The notes beneath the pieces are model-generated. The model was given only the letters and a program-made list of their open reading frames with translations, ran no database searches and had not been told where the DNA came from. The position numbers and the translations under genes were made by a program. This document shows, in pieces, positions 63,416 through 64,000 of a stretch of 64,000 nucleotides of DNA. This DNA is from RYN-230 sp963770545. GTDB lineage: Bacteria > Actinomycetota > Actinomycetes > Streptosporangiales > Streptosporangiaceae. The stretch covers positions 1-64,000 of the forward strand of contig CAVYQF010000006.1 in NCBI GenBank assembly GCA_963770545.1, in the 5' to 3' direction. Every line of letters starts with the position of its first letter. Position 1 is the first letter of the stretch.

Positions 63416-64000
63416 ATGGAGATTCGCGGTGAAGATGTCCTGCTGCCCGTGTCGGCGGTATCGGCGTTCCCCCGTCCGCACTGGCTGCAGGGCCGGGTGC
63501 TCGGCTCGCTGAGCGAGCCGGTCTACCGCAGTCACAACCTGCGGGTGGCCTACGAGGATGCCTGCCATATCTGCGCGGACGAGCAGGAGAAGGCCGGCCT
63601 CGACATCCTGTGCGACGGAGCGCAGTACTACGAGTGGGAGGCGCCCGGCTTCCAGCTCGAGCCGATCTTCCACTTCATCCCGGAGAACCTGGGTGGATTC
63701 CGGCCGTACGGGCCGCCCGGTGAGGGCGCGAAGTACCGGCCGTTCTACCAGGCCGTGGTCAAGGACAAGATCACCTGGGAGCGGCCCGTCTTCGAGAGCG
63801 TGGTCATGACCATGCAGAACGTCACCGACAAGCCGTTCAAGGTGGCCTTCCTCGGCCCGGCGCAGCAGAGCGTCATCGTCAAGGACGAGTTCTACGGCGA
63901 CCAGGTTGCCGTGGCCAGGGACCTGGCCATCGCCCTGAACACTGAGCTCAAGTACCTGGTCAGCCTCGGGCTGGAGGCGGTACAGCTGATCGATGTGCTG
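63416..64000 (+). CDS. MetE-superfamily protein, possibly epoxyalkane:coenzyme M transferase (partial)
   Basis: The first 195 residues are present, from ATG 63416 after GAAAGGCTGAG, and the gene runs off the window end. AVSAFPRPHWLQG, ADEQEKAGLDILCDGAQYYEW, IPENLGGFRPYG and ATxVSLGLEAVQLIDVL match the N-terminal half of MetE-like proteins (cobalamin-independent methionine synthase superfamily). The superfamily includes the zinc enzyme that adds CoM to epoxides (XecA/EtnE). Zinc ligands would lie beyond 64000. Location beside 2-KPCC and HPCDH homologues favours the CoM transferase. Confidence 0.65.
   Translation, partial: MEIRGEDVLLPVSAVSAFPRPHWLQGRVLGSLSEPVYRSHNLRVAYEDACHICADEQEKAGLDILCDGAQYYEWEAPGFQLEPIFHFIPENLGGFRPYGPPGEGAKYRPFYQAVVKDKITWERPVFESVVMTMQNVTDKPFKVAFLGPAQQSVIVKDEFYGDQVAVARDLAIALNTELKYLVSLGLEAVQLIDVL

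Overview
The window is GC-rich chromosomal DNA from an actinomycete. The evidence is many GTG starts and actinobacterial families (DtxR, mycosin-like protease, DUF2530, DUF3027, DUF3263, a GroEL ending in GGGDMDF, SpoIIE-type phosphatase, PucR regulators). The mixture resembles Streptosporangiales or relatives, but the genus cannot be named from this sequence alone. Layout: 1-9.1 kb is one secreted-phosphoesterase gene broken by nested mobile DNA. An ISAzo13-type element, itself split by an IS110 element, sits in its middle. An IS1380 element carrying a 2.6-kb group II intron sits near its 3' end. Both junctions show target duplications, and the host reading frame can be reassembled across them. 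From 9.2 to 12.6 kb lies a small integration island. It has a complete tRNA-Gly gene plus two partial copies of its 3' half, a hydrolase, a VapBC-like toxin-antitoxin pair and several decaying genes. dcd follows, then a degraded IS1182 transposase, a hsp20 remnant with its MerR gene, and a MerR protein with a membrane tail. 16.6-28.5 kb is mostly housekeeping and regulation: a PAS-GAF-PP2C-HATPase protein, a DtxR regulator, pdxH, citrate synthase, serC, thpR, a marR-MFS pair, DUF2530, DUF3027 and a second MFS gene. 28.5-34.5 kb is a MacAB-like export module with a lipoprotein and a two-component system. 34.5-41.2 kb holds two cold-shock genes, groEL under a doubled CIRCE operator, and a SAM-riboswitch-controlled threonine-synthase-like gene followed by a ThiS/MoaD-like sulfur carrier, which together look like a methionine rather than a threonine locus. 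41.3-53.5 kb carries trehalose synthesis (otsA, otsB), a SAM hydrolase, a long mycosin-like protease, an acyltransferase, an LCP cell-wall ligase, a nitroreductase and tRNA-Thr. From 53.7 kb to the end is the most striking region. A MEDS sensor and two paralogous PucR-type regulators surround homologues of the coenzyme M-dependent epoxide carboxylation enzymes. These are a 2-ketopropyl-CoM carboxylase/oxidoreductase and two short-chain dehydrogenases resembling the R- and S-hydroxypropyl-CoM dehydrogenases. A ThDP-dependent E1 alpha/beta pair follows, then the start of a MetE-superfamily protein that may be the epoxyalkane:CoM transferase. Residues that I recall as contacting the CoM sulfonate are conserved, so the cluster plausibly oxidises small epoxides or another CoM-conjugated substrate.
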